Below are positions 1 through 9,817 of a stretch of 64,000 nt of DNA, piece after piece; within the stretch, counting starts at the first letter, position 1, and every line of letters begins with the position of its first letter. The stretch lies in assembly GCF_002283365.1 (NCBI RefSeq), contig NZ_MQWD01000001.1, forward strand, positions 67,948-131,947, read 5' to 3'. Made by a program: the position numbers and the translations under genes. The notes under the pieces were generated by a model, which saw nothing but the letters and a program-made list of their open reading frames with translations, had not been told where the DNA came from and did no database searches. Source of the stretch: Rubrivirga marina. GTDB taxonomy: Bacteria; Bacteroidota; Rhodothermia; Rhodothermales; Rubricoccaceae.

Positions 1-1278
1 GACGAGATCGGGATGGGCCTCCCTCAGCTCGCCGAGGCACCACTCCCAGAAGGCGAACGGCTTCGTGTGCGGGTTGTCGACGCGGAAGACGCGGACGCCC
101 TTGTCGATCCAGAACTCGAACACCGACTTCAGCTCGTCCCACAGCGCGCGCCACTCGTCCGTCTCGAAGTCGAACGGGTAGACGTCTTGGTACTTTTTGG
201 GCGGGTTCTCGGCGTAGCGGATCGTGCCGTCGGGGCGGTGGCGGAACCACTCGGGGTGCTCCGTCACGTACGGGTGGTCGGGCGACGTCTGGAACGCGAT
301 GTCGAGGGCCACCTTGAGGCCGAGTCGGTCCGCCTCGGCGACGAACCGCTCGAACGCCTCCATCCCGCCGAGCTCGGGCGCCACGGCCTTGTGCCCGCCG
401 TCGGGGCTGCCGATGGCCCACGGGCTGCCGGGCTCGCCCGGCGTCGCCGTCGGCGCGTTGTCCTTCCCCTTGCGGAACGTGGTCCCGATGGGGTGGACCG
501 GCGGGAGGTACACGACGTCGAACCCGAGGTCCTTGACGCGCGCCAGCCGCTCGGTCGCGTCGTCGAGCGTGCCGTGGACCGGCTCGCCGTCCTCGTCGGG
601 GTCGGCAGCCGAGCGGGGGAAGAACTCGTACCACGCCGCGAACCGGGCGTGCTCGGGGTCGACACGGACGCCGAGCCAGTCGCTCTCGACGGCGCCCGTC
701 GCCGGGTCGTTGTCGCGCGCGAGCTGGACGACGGTGTCCTCCAGCGCCGCGCCGGCGTCGCCGGTCCGGAACCGGTCGATGTAGCGGAGGAGCCGCTGGC
801 GGTCGGCGTCGGCGGCGTTCCCGGCCGCCCGGTCGAGCAGGCTCGCGCCGTCGAGGAGCTCCGAGTCGAGTTCGGCCTTCTCGGCCCCGCCCTCGACGCG
901 GCGACGGAACTGGTCCTGCCACGTCCCGAACGCGTCGAGCCACGCGCGGACCTTGTAGCGGTACCGCCCGAGGCGGGCGACCTGGAAGCTTCCGACGTAC
1001 TCGTCGTTGTAGCGGAGCCGGAGCGGGGCCGTGTGGACGTCGTCGTCGTCCTCGTGCCGCCACTGGAGCTCGGCCGCGATCTTCTCGTGGCCGTCGACGA
1101 TGAGGCCGGCGACGACCTCGACGGTCTCGCCGACGGACCGCTGGATGGGCCAGCGCCCGCCGTCGATCCGGGGCGAGACGGAGGCGAGGACGACGCGGGA
1201 CCACTCGTCCGGGGCGGGTGACGGAGCGTGCCAGGGGAGCGCGTCGCGCTCGGTGGCGGCGGCGTGGGGGGCGGTCAT
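1..1278 (-). CDS. glgE: Alpha-1,4-glucan:maltose-1-phosphate maltosyltransferase GlgE, N-terminal part (cut by window edge)
   Basis: The minus strand reads open from an ATG at 1278 to the left edge, giving 426 residues of a protein that is usually about 650-700 long. The first ~200 residues look like the N-terminal beta-sandwich and helical bundle of GlgE. Around residue 240 comes [17 protein letters not shown], a strong GlgE (GH13_3) signature, followed by the start of the barrel ([15 protein letters not shown], then [12 protein letters not shown]). The catalytic nucleophile region is probably the RVDNPHTKP segment; the acid/base lies outside the window. GlgE extends alpha-1,4-glucans with maltose-1-phosphate in the cytoplasm. 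It is divergent from glgX, which fits a shared alpha-glucan control region. The family call is firm; completeness cannot be judged. Confidence 0.9.
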   Translation of the reverse strand, partial: MTAPHAAATERDALPWHAPSPAPDEWSRVVLASVSPRIDGGRWPIQRSVGETVEVVAGLIVDGHEKIAAELQWRHEDDDDVHTAPLRLRYNDEYVGSFQVARLGRYRYKVRAWLDAFGTWQDQFRRRVEGGAEKAELDSELLDGASLLDRAAGNAADADRQRLLRYIDRFRTGDAGAALEDTVVQLARDNDPATGAVESDWLGVRVDPEHARFAAWYEFFPRSAADPDEDGEPVHGTLDDATERLARVKDLGFDVVYLPPVHPIGTTFRKGKDNAPTATPGEPGSPWAIGSPDGGHKAVAPELGGMEAFERFVAEADRLGLKVALDIAFQTSPDHPYVTEHPEWFRHRPDGTIRYAENPPKKYQDVYPFDFETDEWRALWDELKSVFEFWIDKGVRVFRVDNPHTKPFAFWEWCLGELREAHPDLV

Positions 1279-1449
1279 AGACGGGAGACGGGAGACGGGC
1301 CCGTATTGAATCGGGTGAGGCACTCAAAGGGTCCGGCGCGAGGGGGAAGCCGTGGAGAAAGCCGTCATCGGGGCGAACCCGGACTGCGCGCCAGGGTGAG
1401 AGGCACCGGATCCGACGAGTCTAGCTTCTCGCCCCTCCCCGACCGCCCC
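1279..1449. promoter_or_regulatory. Divergent intergenic region glgE / glgX
   Basis: This 171-base gap holds the upstream regions of both divergent genes. Directly before glgE lies a short direct repeat, GACGGGA two to three times in tandem (about 1280-1300). On the minus strand a TTTG is followed 19 bases later by TACGGGCC, a weak match to the Bacteroidota -33/-7 pattern. No clear operator is visible. Confidence 0.3.
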
Positions 1450-3633
1450 ATGCCGATCGCCGCTTCCGCCCCGCTCGAATCCGCCGCCGGCCGTCACCTC
1501 CGGACGGTCCCCGGCCGCCCCTTCCCCCTCGGCGCGACCTGGGACGGGATGGGGATCAACTTCGCCCTGTTCAGCGCGCACGCCGAGGCCGTCGAGCTCG
1601 TCCTCTTCGACGACCCCGACGACGCGGCGCCCGCGGCGACCCTCCCGCTCCGCGAGCGGACGGGGCCCGTCTGGCACGGCTACGTCCCCGGCCTCCGGCC
1701 CGGTCAGCTCTACGGCTACCGCGTCCACGGGCCGTACGAGCCCGAGAACGGCCTCCGCTTCAACCCGAACAAAGTCCTCCTCGACCCCTACGCCCGCGCT
1801 ATCGGCCGCCCGCTCCGGTGGGACGACTCGCTGTTCGGCTACGAGCTCGGCCACGACGACGGCGACCTCTCGTTCTCCGAGTCCGACAGCGCGCCCTACG
1901 CCCCGCTCGGGGCCGTCATCGAGGACAGCTTCGAGTGGAGCGGCGACCGGCCGCCCAAGGTGCCGTGGGAGGACACGATCATCTACGAGACCCACGTCAA
2001 GGGCATCTCGATGCGGCACCCGGACGTCCCGGAGCCCCTCCGCGGAACGTACCTCGGCGTCGCGAGCGATCCCATCGTCGACCACCTCAAGCAGCTCGGC
2101 GTCACGACGGTCCAGCTCCTGCCCGTCCACGCCAAGCTCCAGGACCGGCACCTCGTCGAGAAGGGGCTGGCCAACTACTGGGGCTACAACACGCTGTCGT
2201 TCTTCGCCGCCGAGCCCGAGTACGCAGCGTCCGGCCCGGTCGTGGCCGCACGCGACTTCAAGATGATGGTCCGCGGGCTCCACGCGGCCGGCCTTGAGGT
2301 CATCGTCGACGTCGTCTACAACCACACGTGCGAGGGGAACAAGCTGGGGCCGACGCTCTCGTGGCGCGGGATCGACAACGTCGCGTACTACAAGCAGAAC
2401 CCGGACGACCCGCGCTACTACATGGACTACACCGGCACGGGCAACACGCTCGACGCCGGGACCCCGTACGTCCTCCAGATGATCATGGACAGCCTGCGCT
2501 ACTGGGCGACCGTGATGCACGTCGACGGCTTCCGGTTCGACCTCGCCTCGGCGCTCGCGCGCGAGCTGTTCGACGTCGACATGCTGGGCTCGTTCTTCCA
2601 GGTCATCCAGCAGGACCCCGTCCTGAGCCAGGTCAAGCTCATCGCCGAGCCGTGGGACGTCGGGCCGGGCGGCTACCAGGTGGGCCACTTCCCGTGGCAG
2701 TGGGCCGAGTGGAATGGCCGCTACCGCGACGTCGTCCGCCAGTACTGGCGCGGCGACGCCGGCCACAAGGGCGAGTTCGCGACGCGGATCAGCGGGTCGT
2801 CCGACCTCTACGAGCGGTCGGGCCGTCGGCCGTTCGCCTCGATCAACTTCGTCACGGCCCACGACGGGTTCACGACGGAGGACCTGGTGTCCTACGAGCA
2901 GAAGCACAACGAGGCCAACGGCGAGGACAACCGCGACGGCCACGAGCCCAACTACTCGACCAACTGCGGCGTCGAGGGGGCGACGGACGACCCGGACGTG
3001 CTCGCCTGCCGCGAGCGGCTCAAGCGGTCGATCCTCGGCACGCTCCTCCTGTCGCAGGGCGTCCCGATGCTCCTCGGCGGCGACGAGATCTCGAAGACCC
3101 AGGGCGGCAACAACAACGCCTACGCCCAGGACAACGACGTCAACTACTACGACTGGGACCTGGACGAGCGCGAGCGCGAGTTCCTCGACTTCGTGCGTCA
3201 GGCCATCGCGTTCCGCCAGGCGCACCCGCTGTTCCGCCGGCGCGAGTTTCTCACGGGCGAGCCCGACGACGAGGGCGTCAAGGACGCGCTCTGGTGGCAC
3301 CCCGAGGGCCGTGAGATGACCGACGACGACTGGGACGGCGAGGCGCTCCCCCTCCTGGGCCTGCTCCTCCGCGGCGACCGGATCGGCGAGGTCGACGCGC
3401 GGGGCCGGGAGCGGACAGACGACACGCTCTTCCTCGTGTTCAACCGAGGCGGCGAGCCGGTCGAGCTGGCGCTGCCGGTCGAGGAGGCCGGCCAGCCGAC
3501 GGGCTGGGTCGGCATGCCGCCGTTCACCGGCGAGGGCTGCGGGAGCGACGGCGCTCCGCTCGCACCTGACGGCCCGGCGCACGTCGGGCCGCAGTCGCTG
3601 GCCGTCCTCCGCGCCGTGTTCGACGGGGTGTAG
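1450..3633 (+). CDS. glgX: Glycogen debranching enzyme GlgX (isoamylase type)
   Basis: This 727-residue cytoplasmic enzyme hydrolyses alpha-1,6 branches of glycogen or limit dextrins. An N-terminal CBM48-like sandwich (about 25-130) starts with [20 protein letters not shown]. The GH13_11 barrel follows, with nucleophile D364 in [11 protein letters not shown], acid/base E400 in [14 protein letters not shown] and transition-state D472 in [14 protein letters not shown], and a short C-terminal sandwich. The length is normal for GlgX/TreX. The frame is open upstream to a GTG at 1228, but that stretch overlaps glgE and lies before the family's normal start, so the ATG at 1450 is preferred. With TreY and TreZ downstream it suits the TreX-TreY-TreZ trehalose route, in which the debranching enzyme supplies linear maltodextrins. 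Confidence 0.93.
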   Translation: MPIAASAPLESAAGRHLRTVPGRPFPLGATWDGMGINFALFSAHAEAVELVLFDDPDDAAPAATLPLRERTGPVWHGYVPGLRPGQLYGYRVHGPYEPENGLRFNPNKVLLDPYARAIGRPLRWDDSLFGYELGHDDGDLSFSESDSAPYAPLGAVIEDSFEWSGDRPPKVPWEDTIIYETHVKGISMRHPDVPEPLRGTYLGVASDPIVDHLKQLGVTTVQLLPVHAKLQDRHLVEKGLANYWGYNTLSFFAAEPEYAASGPVVAARDFKMMVRGLHAAGLEVIVDVVYNHTCEGNKLGPTLSWRGIDNVAYYKQNPDDPRYYMDYTGTGNTLDAGTPYVLQMIMDSLRYWATVMHVDGFRFDLASALARELFDVDMLGSFFQVIQQDPVLSQVKLIAEPWDVGPGGYQVGHFPWQWAEWNGRYRDVVRQYWRGDAGHKGEFATRISGSSDLYERSGRRPFASINFVTAHDGFTTEDLVSYEQKHNEANGEDNRDGHEPNYSTNCGVEGATDDPDVLACRERLKRSILGTLLLSQGVPMLLGGDEISKTQGGNNNAYAQDNDVNYYDWDLDEREREFLDFVRQAIAFRQAHPLFRRREFLTGEPDDEGVKDALWWHPEGREMTDDDWDGEALPLLGLLLRGDRIGEVDARGRERTDDTLFLVFNRGGEPVELALPVEEAGQPTGWVGMPPFTGEGCGSDGAPLAPDGPAHVGPQSLAVLRAVFDGV

Positions 3634-3645
3634 GGGAGCCCTCCC

Positions 3646-6303
3646 CTACTCTCGCACGAGCACAGCCCAGGACATCGGGAGGGCGTCCGTGCCGAGCGCG
3701 CCCTCGGCGTCGACGTGGGCGCCGGTGAGGGCGTCCGTCCACGCCGCGCCGTCGGGCAGGGCGACCTGCGCCGGCGCGTCGGTCCTGGCGAAGCGGGGGA
3801 CGACGACCACGGCGACCTCGGCCCCCTCCGCCTCGGGCCCGAGGCGGGCGAAGGCGAGCCACGCGTCGGCGCCGTCGCCGGAGACGTCGAGCGCCTGGTA
3901 GTCGCCCTCGAAAAGGGCCGGGCGCTCGCGGCGGAGGCGGAGGAGCCGGGCCGTGAGGTACGGCTTGGCATGCGCGCTCCCGCTCTCCACCACCTGGCGG
4001 ACGTCCTCGGCGTTGGGCGCGTCGAGGAGCGGCGTGAGGGCGTCGAGCGTGTCGCGTCGGCGGCCGTAGTCGACGGGCCGGCGGTTGTCGGGGTCGACGA
4101 GCGAGAGGTCCAGGAACTCGGTCCCCTGGTAGAGGTCGGGCACGCCTGGCGTCGTCAGCTTGAGGACCGTCTGCGTGAGCGTGTGCCGGAGCCCGAGCGC
4201 CGCGATCCGCTCGGCGACCGGGCCGACGGCCTCGGCCACGCGCTCGTCGGCGGCGATGGCGCGGACGAACGCCTCGAGGTCGCGCTCGTAGCGCTCGCTC
4301 GGGTTGATCCAGCTCGTCTCGAGCTTGGCCTCGCGCGCCACTTTCTGGAGGTAGTCCCAGAGCCGGTCCGGCAGCTCGGCGCGGTACGCCTCGGCGTCCG
4401 CGGCCGGCGGCGGGGCCCAGAGCGCGGCGAGCGTCTGGTAGGCCACATAACGGTCGAGGCGGCTCGGGCCGGTGGCCCCGCGGTGCGGCTCCGTCGCGGC
4501 GTCGAGCGCGGCGACGGTCTCGGCCCACCGCTCCGGCACCTCCGTGAGCGCCGCCAGCCGCATCCGCGTGTCCTCCCCACGCTTGTGGTCGTGGGTCGCC
4601 GTCGCGAGGAGGTTATGCGGGTAGCGGAGCGCGCGGAAACGGGCGTGCGAGTGAAACGCCTGGGGCGAGAGCGCCCCGTCGGCCGGCTCGCCCCCGACCT
4701 CGTTGAGCGCGAGGAGCCGGGCGTAGCGGTAGAACGCCGTGTCCTCGACGCCCTTGGCCGCGACGGGCGCCGTGTACTGCTGGAACCGCCCGACCCACAG
4801 ACGCAGCCGCTCGGCCAGCTCCGGCGCGGGGTCCTCGACGGCCTCCCCGAGGATGACGCGGCCGACGAAGTCGTACACCGACGGCTCGGCGGCCGGGTTG
4901 CGCGCCTTCGCGCGGGCAATCGCCCCGAGCACGACCTCCCGCGCCTCGGCGGCGTCGTGGGGGAGGTACGTCCGGTACCGGTCGAACGCGGCGACGACCT
5001 CTTCGAGGGCCTCTTGGAGCGCGCCGAGCGTCACGTCGCGCGTGCGGTAGTCGGCCTCCGAGATCCGGTTGAGGCCGGTCGCGAGGCGGGCCAGCTCGCC
5101 CGGCAGCGACGTCTCCATCACGAGCCTCTTGCTGGCATGCACCGTCTCGTCCCAGCTCCGGGCGTCGGGGACGGCTCGCCGCCAGACGCGGTCGAGCGCG
5201 TCGAGCCCGTCCGGGCGGAGGACGAGGTGGGCCACGTCGTTCATGAACTCGTAGCCCGTCGTCCCCTCCGTCGCCCAGCCCTCGGGCAACGTCTCGCCGT
5301 GGGCCAGGATTTTTTCGACCCACACGTGCTGCGCGCCGAGCTCGCGGAGCGCCTGGAGGTACCCGTGCGGGTCGAACACCCCGTCGACGTGGTCGACGCG
5401 GACGCCGGTCACGGCGTCGTGCATGAGGAGGTCGCCGAGGAGGCGGTGGGCGTCCCAGAACACCTCGGGCTCCTCCATGCGGAGCGCCACGAGCCCGTTG
5501 ATGTCGAAAAAACGGCGGTAGTTGATCTCGTGGCCGGCCGTCTTCCACGACGCGAGCCGCCAGAACTGGCCTTCGAGGAGGTTGTGGAGCGCCTCGCCCG
5601 TCACGTCCGCCAGCCCGGCGGCGACGTCGGCGCGCTGGGCGAGGGCGAGGAGCCGGAGCCGAAGGGCCTCAGCCTTCTCGACCTCGTGCGGCTCGACCCC
5701 GCGGTAGGCCTCGGCGAGGTCCTTGAGGTCGAAGTAGACGTCGTCGCGCTCGTGGGCGTCGAGCGCCGCGTCGAGCAGGCCGGCGTAGGTGGCCGGGCTG
5801 AGGGCGAACCGGTCGTCGTAGTAGGTCGCGTAGAACCGGCCGTCGTCGTAGGCCAGCTCGATCTCGCCCGCGTCGAGAACGTCGCCGTACGGCTGCCCGA
5901 GGAACGGGAGAAGGACCTTCCCTCGGAGCGCCGGCTTGAGCGGGGCCCAGTCGACGTCGAACAGGCGGGAGGCCGGGGCGTGGGGGCCGAAGGCGAGCGT
6001 GTCCTGCCACGCCGTGTTGCCGGGCCCGACGCCGGCGTGGTTGGGCACCCAGTCGAGCACGAGCCCCATCCCGCGCGCGGCGCACGCGTCGGCCAGCCGG
6101 TCGAACGCCTCGCGCCCGCCGAGCGCCTCGCTCACGCGGTTGTGGTCGACGACGTCGTAGCCGTGCGTCGAGCCCGCGCGGGCCTGCGTGATCGGCGAGA
6201 GGTAGAGGTGGCTCACGCCGAGGTCCGCGAGGTACGGCACGACGGCCTCGGCCTCGGCGAAGCCGAACTCGGGGCGGAGTTGGAGACGGTAGGTCGCGGT
6301 CAT
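3646..6303 (-). CDS. treY: Malto-oligosyltrehalose synthase TreY
   Basis: An 885-residue GH13_26 enzyme that isomerises the reducing-end alpha-1,4 bond of maltodextrins to alpha,alpha-1,1, giving maltooligosyltrehalose. The N-terminus TATYRLQLRPEFGF and LSPITQARAGSTHGYDVVD are TreY hallmarks. The catalytic nucleophile is D304 (GVRVDHVDG) and the acid/base E330 (VWVEKIL). Its start overlaps the treZ stop by one base (TGATG), so translation is probably coupled. Near the C-terminus, residues 820-826 (RLGPEAE) are encoded by a perfect copy of the palindromic repeat (3828-3847), in a loop of the C-terminal sandwich where relatives carry a shorter, variable segment. Convergent with glgX, with only 12 bases between the genes. 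Confidence 0.94.
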   Translation of the reverse strand: MTATYRLQLRPEFGFAEAEAVVPYLADLGVSHLYLSPITQARAGSTHGYDVVDHNRVSEALGGREAFDRLADACAARGMGLVLDWVPNHAGVGPGNTAWQDTLAFGPHAPASRLFDVDWAPLKPALRGKVLLPFLGQPYGDVLDAGEIELAYDDGRFYATYYDDRFALSPATYAGLLDAALDAHERDDVYFDLKDLAEAYRGVEPHEVEKAEALRLRLLALAQRADVAAGLADVTGEALHNLLEGQFWRLASWKTAGHEINYRRFFDINGLVALRMEEPEVFWDAHRLLGDLLMHDAVTGVRVDHVDGVFDPHGYLQALRELGAQHVWVEKILAHGETLPEGWATEGTTGYEFMNDVAHLVLRPDGLDALDRVWRRAVPDARSWDETVHASKRLVMETSLPGELARLATGLNRISEADYRTRDVTLGALQEALEEVVAAFDRYRTYLPHDAAEAREVVLGAIARAKARNPAAEPSVYDFVGRVILGEAVEDPAPELAERLRLWVGRFQQYTAPVAAKGVEDTAFYRYARLLALNEVGGEPADGALSPQAFHSHARFRALRYPHNLLATATHDHKRGEDTRMRLAALTEVPERWAETVAALDAATEPHRGATGPSRLDRYVAYQTLAALWAPPPAADAEAYRAELPDRLWDYLQKVAREAKLETSWINPSERYERDLEAFVRAIAADERVAEAVGPVAERIAALGLRHTLTQTVLKLTTPGVPDLYQGTEFLDLSLVDPDNRRPVDYGRRRDTLDALTPLLDAPNAEDVRQVVESGSAHAKPYLTARLLRLRRERPALFEGDYQALDVSGDGADAWLAFARLGPEAEGAEVAVVVVPRFARTDAPAQVALPDGAAWTDALTGAHVDAEGALGTDALPMSWAVLVRE
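3828..3847. repeat. Palindromic repeat inside treY (2-base spacer)
   Basis: CCGCCTCGG-GC-CCGAGGCGG, a perfect 20-base palindrome inside the treY reading frame. On the minus strand it is read as RLGPEA, the same frame used by every other coding copy of this repeat in the window. Confidence 0.8.
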
Positions 6304-8078
6304 CAGGAGGGCAGGCGAGCGACGAGGGCGCCGGGGCGGGTGAACGTGAGCCAGGGGCCGGCCGGCTGCGGGGGCTGCGGATCGGGGGCGTGGTCTCGGT
6401 CCTCCGTCGTCAGGAGCAGCTCGGCCCCGTCCGGGACGGCCAGCGGCGTGCCCCCCGCGAGGTCCACGAGGAGGACGTGGCCGTTCCGCTCGACCCGGAG
6501 CGCGGCCGGTCCGAGCACGTCGACGGCCGCGTCGGCGGGGTCACCGAGGCGGGGGCGGAGGGCGAGGAGGGCCTTCGTGAGCGCCAGCGTGTGGGCGTGC
6601 CCGGGCGCGTGTCTCTCGTCCCAGTCGAGGACGGCCCGCCGGAACGTGGCCGGGTCCTGCGGGTCGGGCACCTCGCCCCCGAAGCCCGGAAAATCCCGGA
6701 ACTCCTTCTTCCGGCCTGCGCTCACGAGCGGGCCCAACTCGTCGTTGTGGTCCGAGAAGAACGGGAACGGCGCCGTCGCGGCCCACTCCTGGCCCTGGAA
6801 CAGGAGGGGCGTCTCGGGTGCGACCAGTAGGAGCGCCGTCGCCGCGCGGAAGGCGGCCGGCGAGACCTCGTGGTTCAGCCGGGCGCCGGTGGGCCGGTTG
6901 CCGACCTGGTCGTGGTTCTGGATGCACACGACGCACTGCTCGCGGCGGACCGACTCGGCGCTCGTCCCGCGCGGCTCGCCCGACTGCTTCGACGGGCGGC
7001 CGTCGTAGAACCAGCCGCGCCGGAGCGTCCCGGCGATGTCCTCGGCCGTGGTGTCGGCGTAGTCGGCGTAGTAGCCCTCGGTGTCGCCGGCCAGGAGGTT
7101 GCGGACCTGGTGGTGGAGGTCGTCGGCCCAGACGGCGTCGAGGCCGGTCCCGCCTCGGTCGAGGGGCCGGACGAGCGTGTTCAGGTTGCGCGGGTCCTCG
7201 GCGATGAGGAGCCGCCGCGGCCCGTCGAGCGCGTGGACCTGCGCCGTCAGCTCCTGGAGAAAGTGCGTCTCGGAGTCGTCGAGGAGCGCGTGGATCGCGT
7301 CGAGACGGAACCCGTCGAGGTGGTACTCGCGGAGCCAGTGGAGGGCGTTGTCGAGGAAGAAGCCCCTCAGCCCACGCGAGCCCTCGTCGTCCAGGTTCAT
7401 GCCCTGGCCCCACGGCGTCTCGTGCTTGTCGGTGAACGCCGGGCCGAAGGCGGCGAGGTACGCGCCGTCCGGGCCGAGGTGGTTGTAGACGACGTCGAGG
7501 AGGACCGCCAGCCCCTCGGCGTGCGCGGCGTCGACCAGCCGCCTCAGGTCGTCCGGCCGGCCGTAGGCGCGCGAGGGCGCGTAGAGCGCGGCGCCGTCGT
7601 AGCCCCAGTTCCAGCGGCCGGGGAAGTCGGCGACGGGCATGAGCTCGAGGGCGTTCACGCCCAGCTCCTTCAGGTCGCGGAGCCGCTGGCGGACGCCGTC
7701 GAAGGTGCCCGCCTCGGTGACCGTGCCGACGTGGAGCTCGTAGATCACGAGGTCGCGGAGCGCCGGCGGCGCCCAGCCGTCGTCGGTCCACTCGAACGAC
7801 GGGTCGACGACCTCGCTCGGCCCGTGGACGCCCTCCGGCTGGAACCGCGAGGCGGGGTCGGGGAATGCGTCGCCACCGTCGAGGCGGTAGCGGTAGTGCG
7901 CGCCGGCCTCGAGGCCGGGGACGAACGCCTCGTGGTGGCCGTCCTCGCCGACCGGGTCGAGGCGGACGGGCTCGCGGCCGACGATGTCAAGGTCGACGCG
8001 GTCGGCGTCGGGGGCCCAGACGCGGAAGCGGACGCCGTCGGGCTCGACGAGAGCGCCGAGTGGGGTTGGAGGATGCAC
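6303..8078 (-). CDS. treZ: Malto-oligosyltrehalose trehalohydrolase TreZ
   Basis: A 591-residue GH13_10 enzyme that releases trehalose from the maltooligosyltrehalose made by TreY. An N-terminal CBM48 (about 5-90, GVRFRVWAPDADRVDL) precedes the barrel. Nucleophile D260 lies in LDGFRLDAIHAL and acid/base E294 in LLIAEDPRN. HNRPTG-type residues appear in QNHDQVGNRPTGARL. The reading frame stays open far upstream across malQ, but homology begins at HPPTPLGALVEPDGV, so the GTG at 8078 is chosen. That gives a length typical of TreZ, though the exact start is not proven. The stop overlaps the treY start. Order malQ-treZ-treY suggests one operon. Confidence 0.92.
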   Translation of the reverse strand: MHPPTPLGALVEPDGVRFRVWAPDADRVDLDIVGREPVRLDPVGEDGHHEAFVPGLEAGAHYRYRLDGGDAFPDPASRFQPEGVHGPSEVVDPSFEWTDDGWAPPALRDLVIYELHVGTVTEAGTFDGVRQRLRDLKELGVNALELMPVADFPGRWNWGYDGAALYAPSRAYGRPDDLRRLVDAAHAEGLAVLLDVVYNHLGPDGAYLAAFGPAFTDKHETPWGQGMNLDDEGSRGLRGFFLDNALHWLREYHLDGFRLDAIHALLDDSETHFLQELTAQVHALDGPRRLLIAEDPRNLNTLVRPLDRGGTGLDAVWADDLHHQVRNLLAGDTEGYYADYADTTAEDIAGTLRRGWFYDGRPSKQSGEPRGTSAESVRREQCVVCIQNHDQVGNRPTGARLNHEVSPAAFRAATALLLVAPETPLLFQGQEWAATAPFPFFSDHNDELGPLVSAGRKKEFRDFPGFGGEVPDPQDPATFRRAVLDWDERHAPGHAHTLALTKALLALRPRLGDPADAAVDVLGPAALRVERNGHVLLVDLAGGTPLAVPDGAELLLTTEDRDHAPDPQPPQPAGPWLTFTRPGALVARLPS

Positions 8079-8134
8079 AGAGGAGACCGAGAGAGGGGTG
8101 GCTCTAACGGGCGTCCGGCGCCGCGGCCCCCGCT

Positions 8135-9661
8135 TCACCTGTCTTTTGGGAGGCGCCCGTAGGTCGCGGTCAGGGACCGGAGCCAGCGTGAGGGCGCCTC
8201 CGCCAGTTGGGCATCGGTCATCCGCCAGCCCCAGTTGCCGGCGCCCTCGCCCGGCGTGTTCATCCGGGCCTCCGAGCCCAGCCCGAGCACGTCCTGCATC
8301 GGGGCCACGGCGAGGTCGGCGACGGACGCCCACGCCGACCGGAGGGCCGCGCGGTGGACCTCTTCCGTCGAGACGTCGAGGCCGAGGTAGCGGCCGGCGA
8401 ACTCGCGTTCGTCGGGAGACGCGGAGGCCCACCAGCCGGCCGTCGTGTCGTTGTCGTGCGTGCCCGTGTAGGCGACGAGGTGGCGCCGGTGATGGTGCGG
8501 GAGGTACGGGTTGTCGGGGTCGCCGCCGAAGGCGAACTGGAGCACGGCCATGCCCGGCAGGTCGAACCGGGCCATGAGCTCGCGGACCTCGTCGGTGATC
8601 AGCCCGAGGTCCTCGGCCACGATGGGAAGCGGGCGCCCGACCTCGTCGGCCAGCGCCTCGAACAGGGCGTCGCGCGGGCCGTCGACCCAGCGGCCGTCGA
8701 CGGCCGTCTCCTCGCTGGCGGGCACGGACCAGTAGGCCTCGAACCCGCGGAAATGGTCGAGCCGGACGCGGTCGACGAGGTCGAGCGTGCGGCGGAGGCG
8801 GCGGCGCCACCAGGCGTAGTCCCGCTCGCGCATCCGGTCCCAGCGGTAGAGCGGGTTGCCCCAGAGCTGGCCCGTCTCCGAGAAGTAGTCCGGCGGGACG
8901 CCCGCGACGGCCGTCGGCCGCCCGTCCGCGTCGAGGTCGAACAGGTCGCGGTCGGCCCAGACGTCGGCGCTGTCGAGGGCGACGTAGATGGGGAGGTCGC
9001 CGAGGACCTCGACGCCAGCCTCCCGGCACCGCGCGCGGACCGCGGCCCACTGGCGGTCGAGGACGAACTGCACGAACCGGACGCGGTCGACGGCCTCGGC
9101 GTGGTCGTGGCGGGCGGCGGCGAGCGCATCGGGGTCCCGGCGGGCGAGGGGCGCGGGCCAGTCCGCCCAGGCCGCGCCGTCGGACACGTCCTTGAGCGCG
9201 ACGAACAGGGCGTAGTCGTCGAGCCACGCCACCTCGCGCGCGACGAACGCGTCGAAGGCCGGGCGGAGCCGGTGCGCCTCGTCGGCGCGGAACCGGTCGA
9301 AGACCGCCGCGATCAGGGCGTCCTTGAACGAGGCGACGGCCGCGAAGTCGACCTGGTCCTCGGGGAAGGCGGGGACGTCCTCCAGGTCGTCTGCGGTCAG
9401 GAGCCCATCCGCGACGAGGCGGTCGGGGCTGACGAGCAGGGGGTTGAGCGCGAAGGTCGACGGGCTCGCGTACGGCGAGTCGCCCAGCCCGGTCGGGACG
9501 AGGGGGAGCACCTGCCAGACGCGCTGGCCGGCCTGGGCGAGGAACCGGACGAACCGGTCGGCGCCGTCGCCGAGGTCGCCGATCCCGTAGCGCGATGGGA
9601 GCGAGGTGACGTGGAGGAGGAGGCCGCTCGACCGGGGGACGGGGGCAGCAGACACGGGCAC
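8135..9661 (-). CDS. malQ: 4-alpha-glucanotransferase (amylomaltase) MalQ
   Basis: A 508-residue GH77 enzyme that disproportionates maltodextrins in the cytoplasm. SSGLLLHVTSLPSRYGIGDLG at the N-terminus and SPYASPSTFALNPLLV are classic MalQ motifs. The catalytic triad is visible as D302 (VRLDHFRGFEAYW), E350 (IVAEDLG) and D403 (YTGTHDNDT). The length matches the bacterial short form without an N-terminal extension. It is 56 bases upstream of treZ on the same strand and supplies or recycles short glucans for TreY/TreZ, GlgX and GlgE. The ATG at 9661 sits directly before the conserved start of the family. Confidence 0.95.
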   Translation of the reverse strand: MPVSAAPVPRSSGLLLHVTSLPSRYGIGDLGDGADRFVRFLAQAGQRVWQVLPLVPTGLGDSPYASPSTFALNPLLVSPDRLVADGLLTADDLEDVPAFPEDQVDFAAVASFKDALIAAVFDRFRADEAHRLRPAFDAFVAREVAWLDDYALFVALKDVSDGAAWADWPAPLARRDPDALAAARHDHAEAVDRVRFVQFVLDRQWAAVRARCREAGVEVLGDLPIYVALDSADVWADRDLFDLDADGRPTAVAGVPPDYFSETGQLWGNPLYRWDRMRERDYAWWRRRLRRTLDLVDRVRLDHFRGFEAYWSVPASEETAVDGRWVDGPRDALFEALADEVGRPLPIVAEDLGLITDEVRELMARFDLPGMAVLQFAFGGDPDNPYLPHHHRRHLVAYTGTHDNDTTAGWWASASPDEREFAGRYLGLDVSTEEVHRAALRSAWASVADLAVAPMQDVLGLGSEARMNTPGEGAGNWGWRMTDAQLAEAPSRWLRSLTATYGRLPKDR

Positions 9662-9765
9662 GTGGCCTGGGCGTCCAGGCGGGGTAGGGAATCGCGACGA
9701 GCGCCGGGCCCGGACGGTGCCGGAGGCCGACGGCTGCCGTGTACCCCGCGCCCCGGCGGCGGGTC

Positions 9766-9813
9766 CCCCGCCTCGGCGGCTCTCCAGAGCGAAGCCGAAG
9801 GGCCGAGGCGGGG
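9766..9813. repeat. Palindromic repeat copy, 26-base spacer
   Basis: Arms CCCCGCCTCGGC (9766-9777) and GCCGAGGCGGGG (9802-9813) pair perfectly over 12 bases. Counted from the core arms CCGCCTCGG/CCGAGGCGG, the spacer is 26 bases. It stands between the malQ start and the stop of the Fe-ADH, so a hairpin could also act as a transcription barrier after the Fe-ADH gene; there is no T-tract. Confidence 0.65.
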
Positions 9814-9817
9814 ATCC

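Noticed and set aside
13-1221. Plus-strand open frame at the left edge
   Set aside because: Shadow of glgE, which is read on the minus strand with diagnostic motifs and runs out of the window.
3715-7008. Very long open frame on the plus strand opposite treY/treZ
   Set aside because: Antisense shadow caused by high GC at third codon positions; its peptide is Arg/Val/Glu-rich with no domain, while the minus strand encodes clear TreY and TreZ.
6303-9227. A 974-codon frame that would fuse the malQ region with TreZ
   Set aside because: The upstream part is an out-of-frame reading of malQ; TreZ homology starts at the GTG at 8078, and malQ has its own complete frame.
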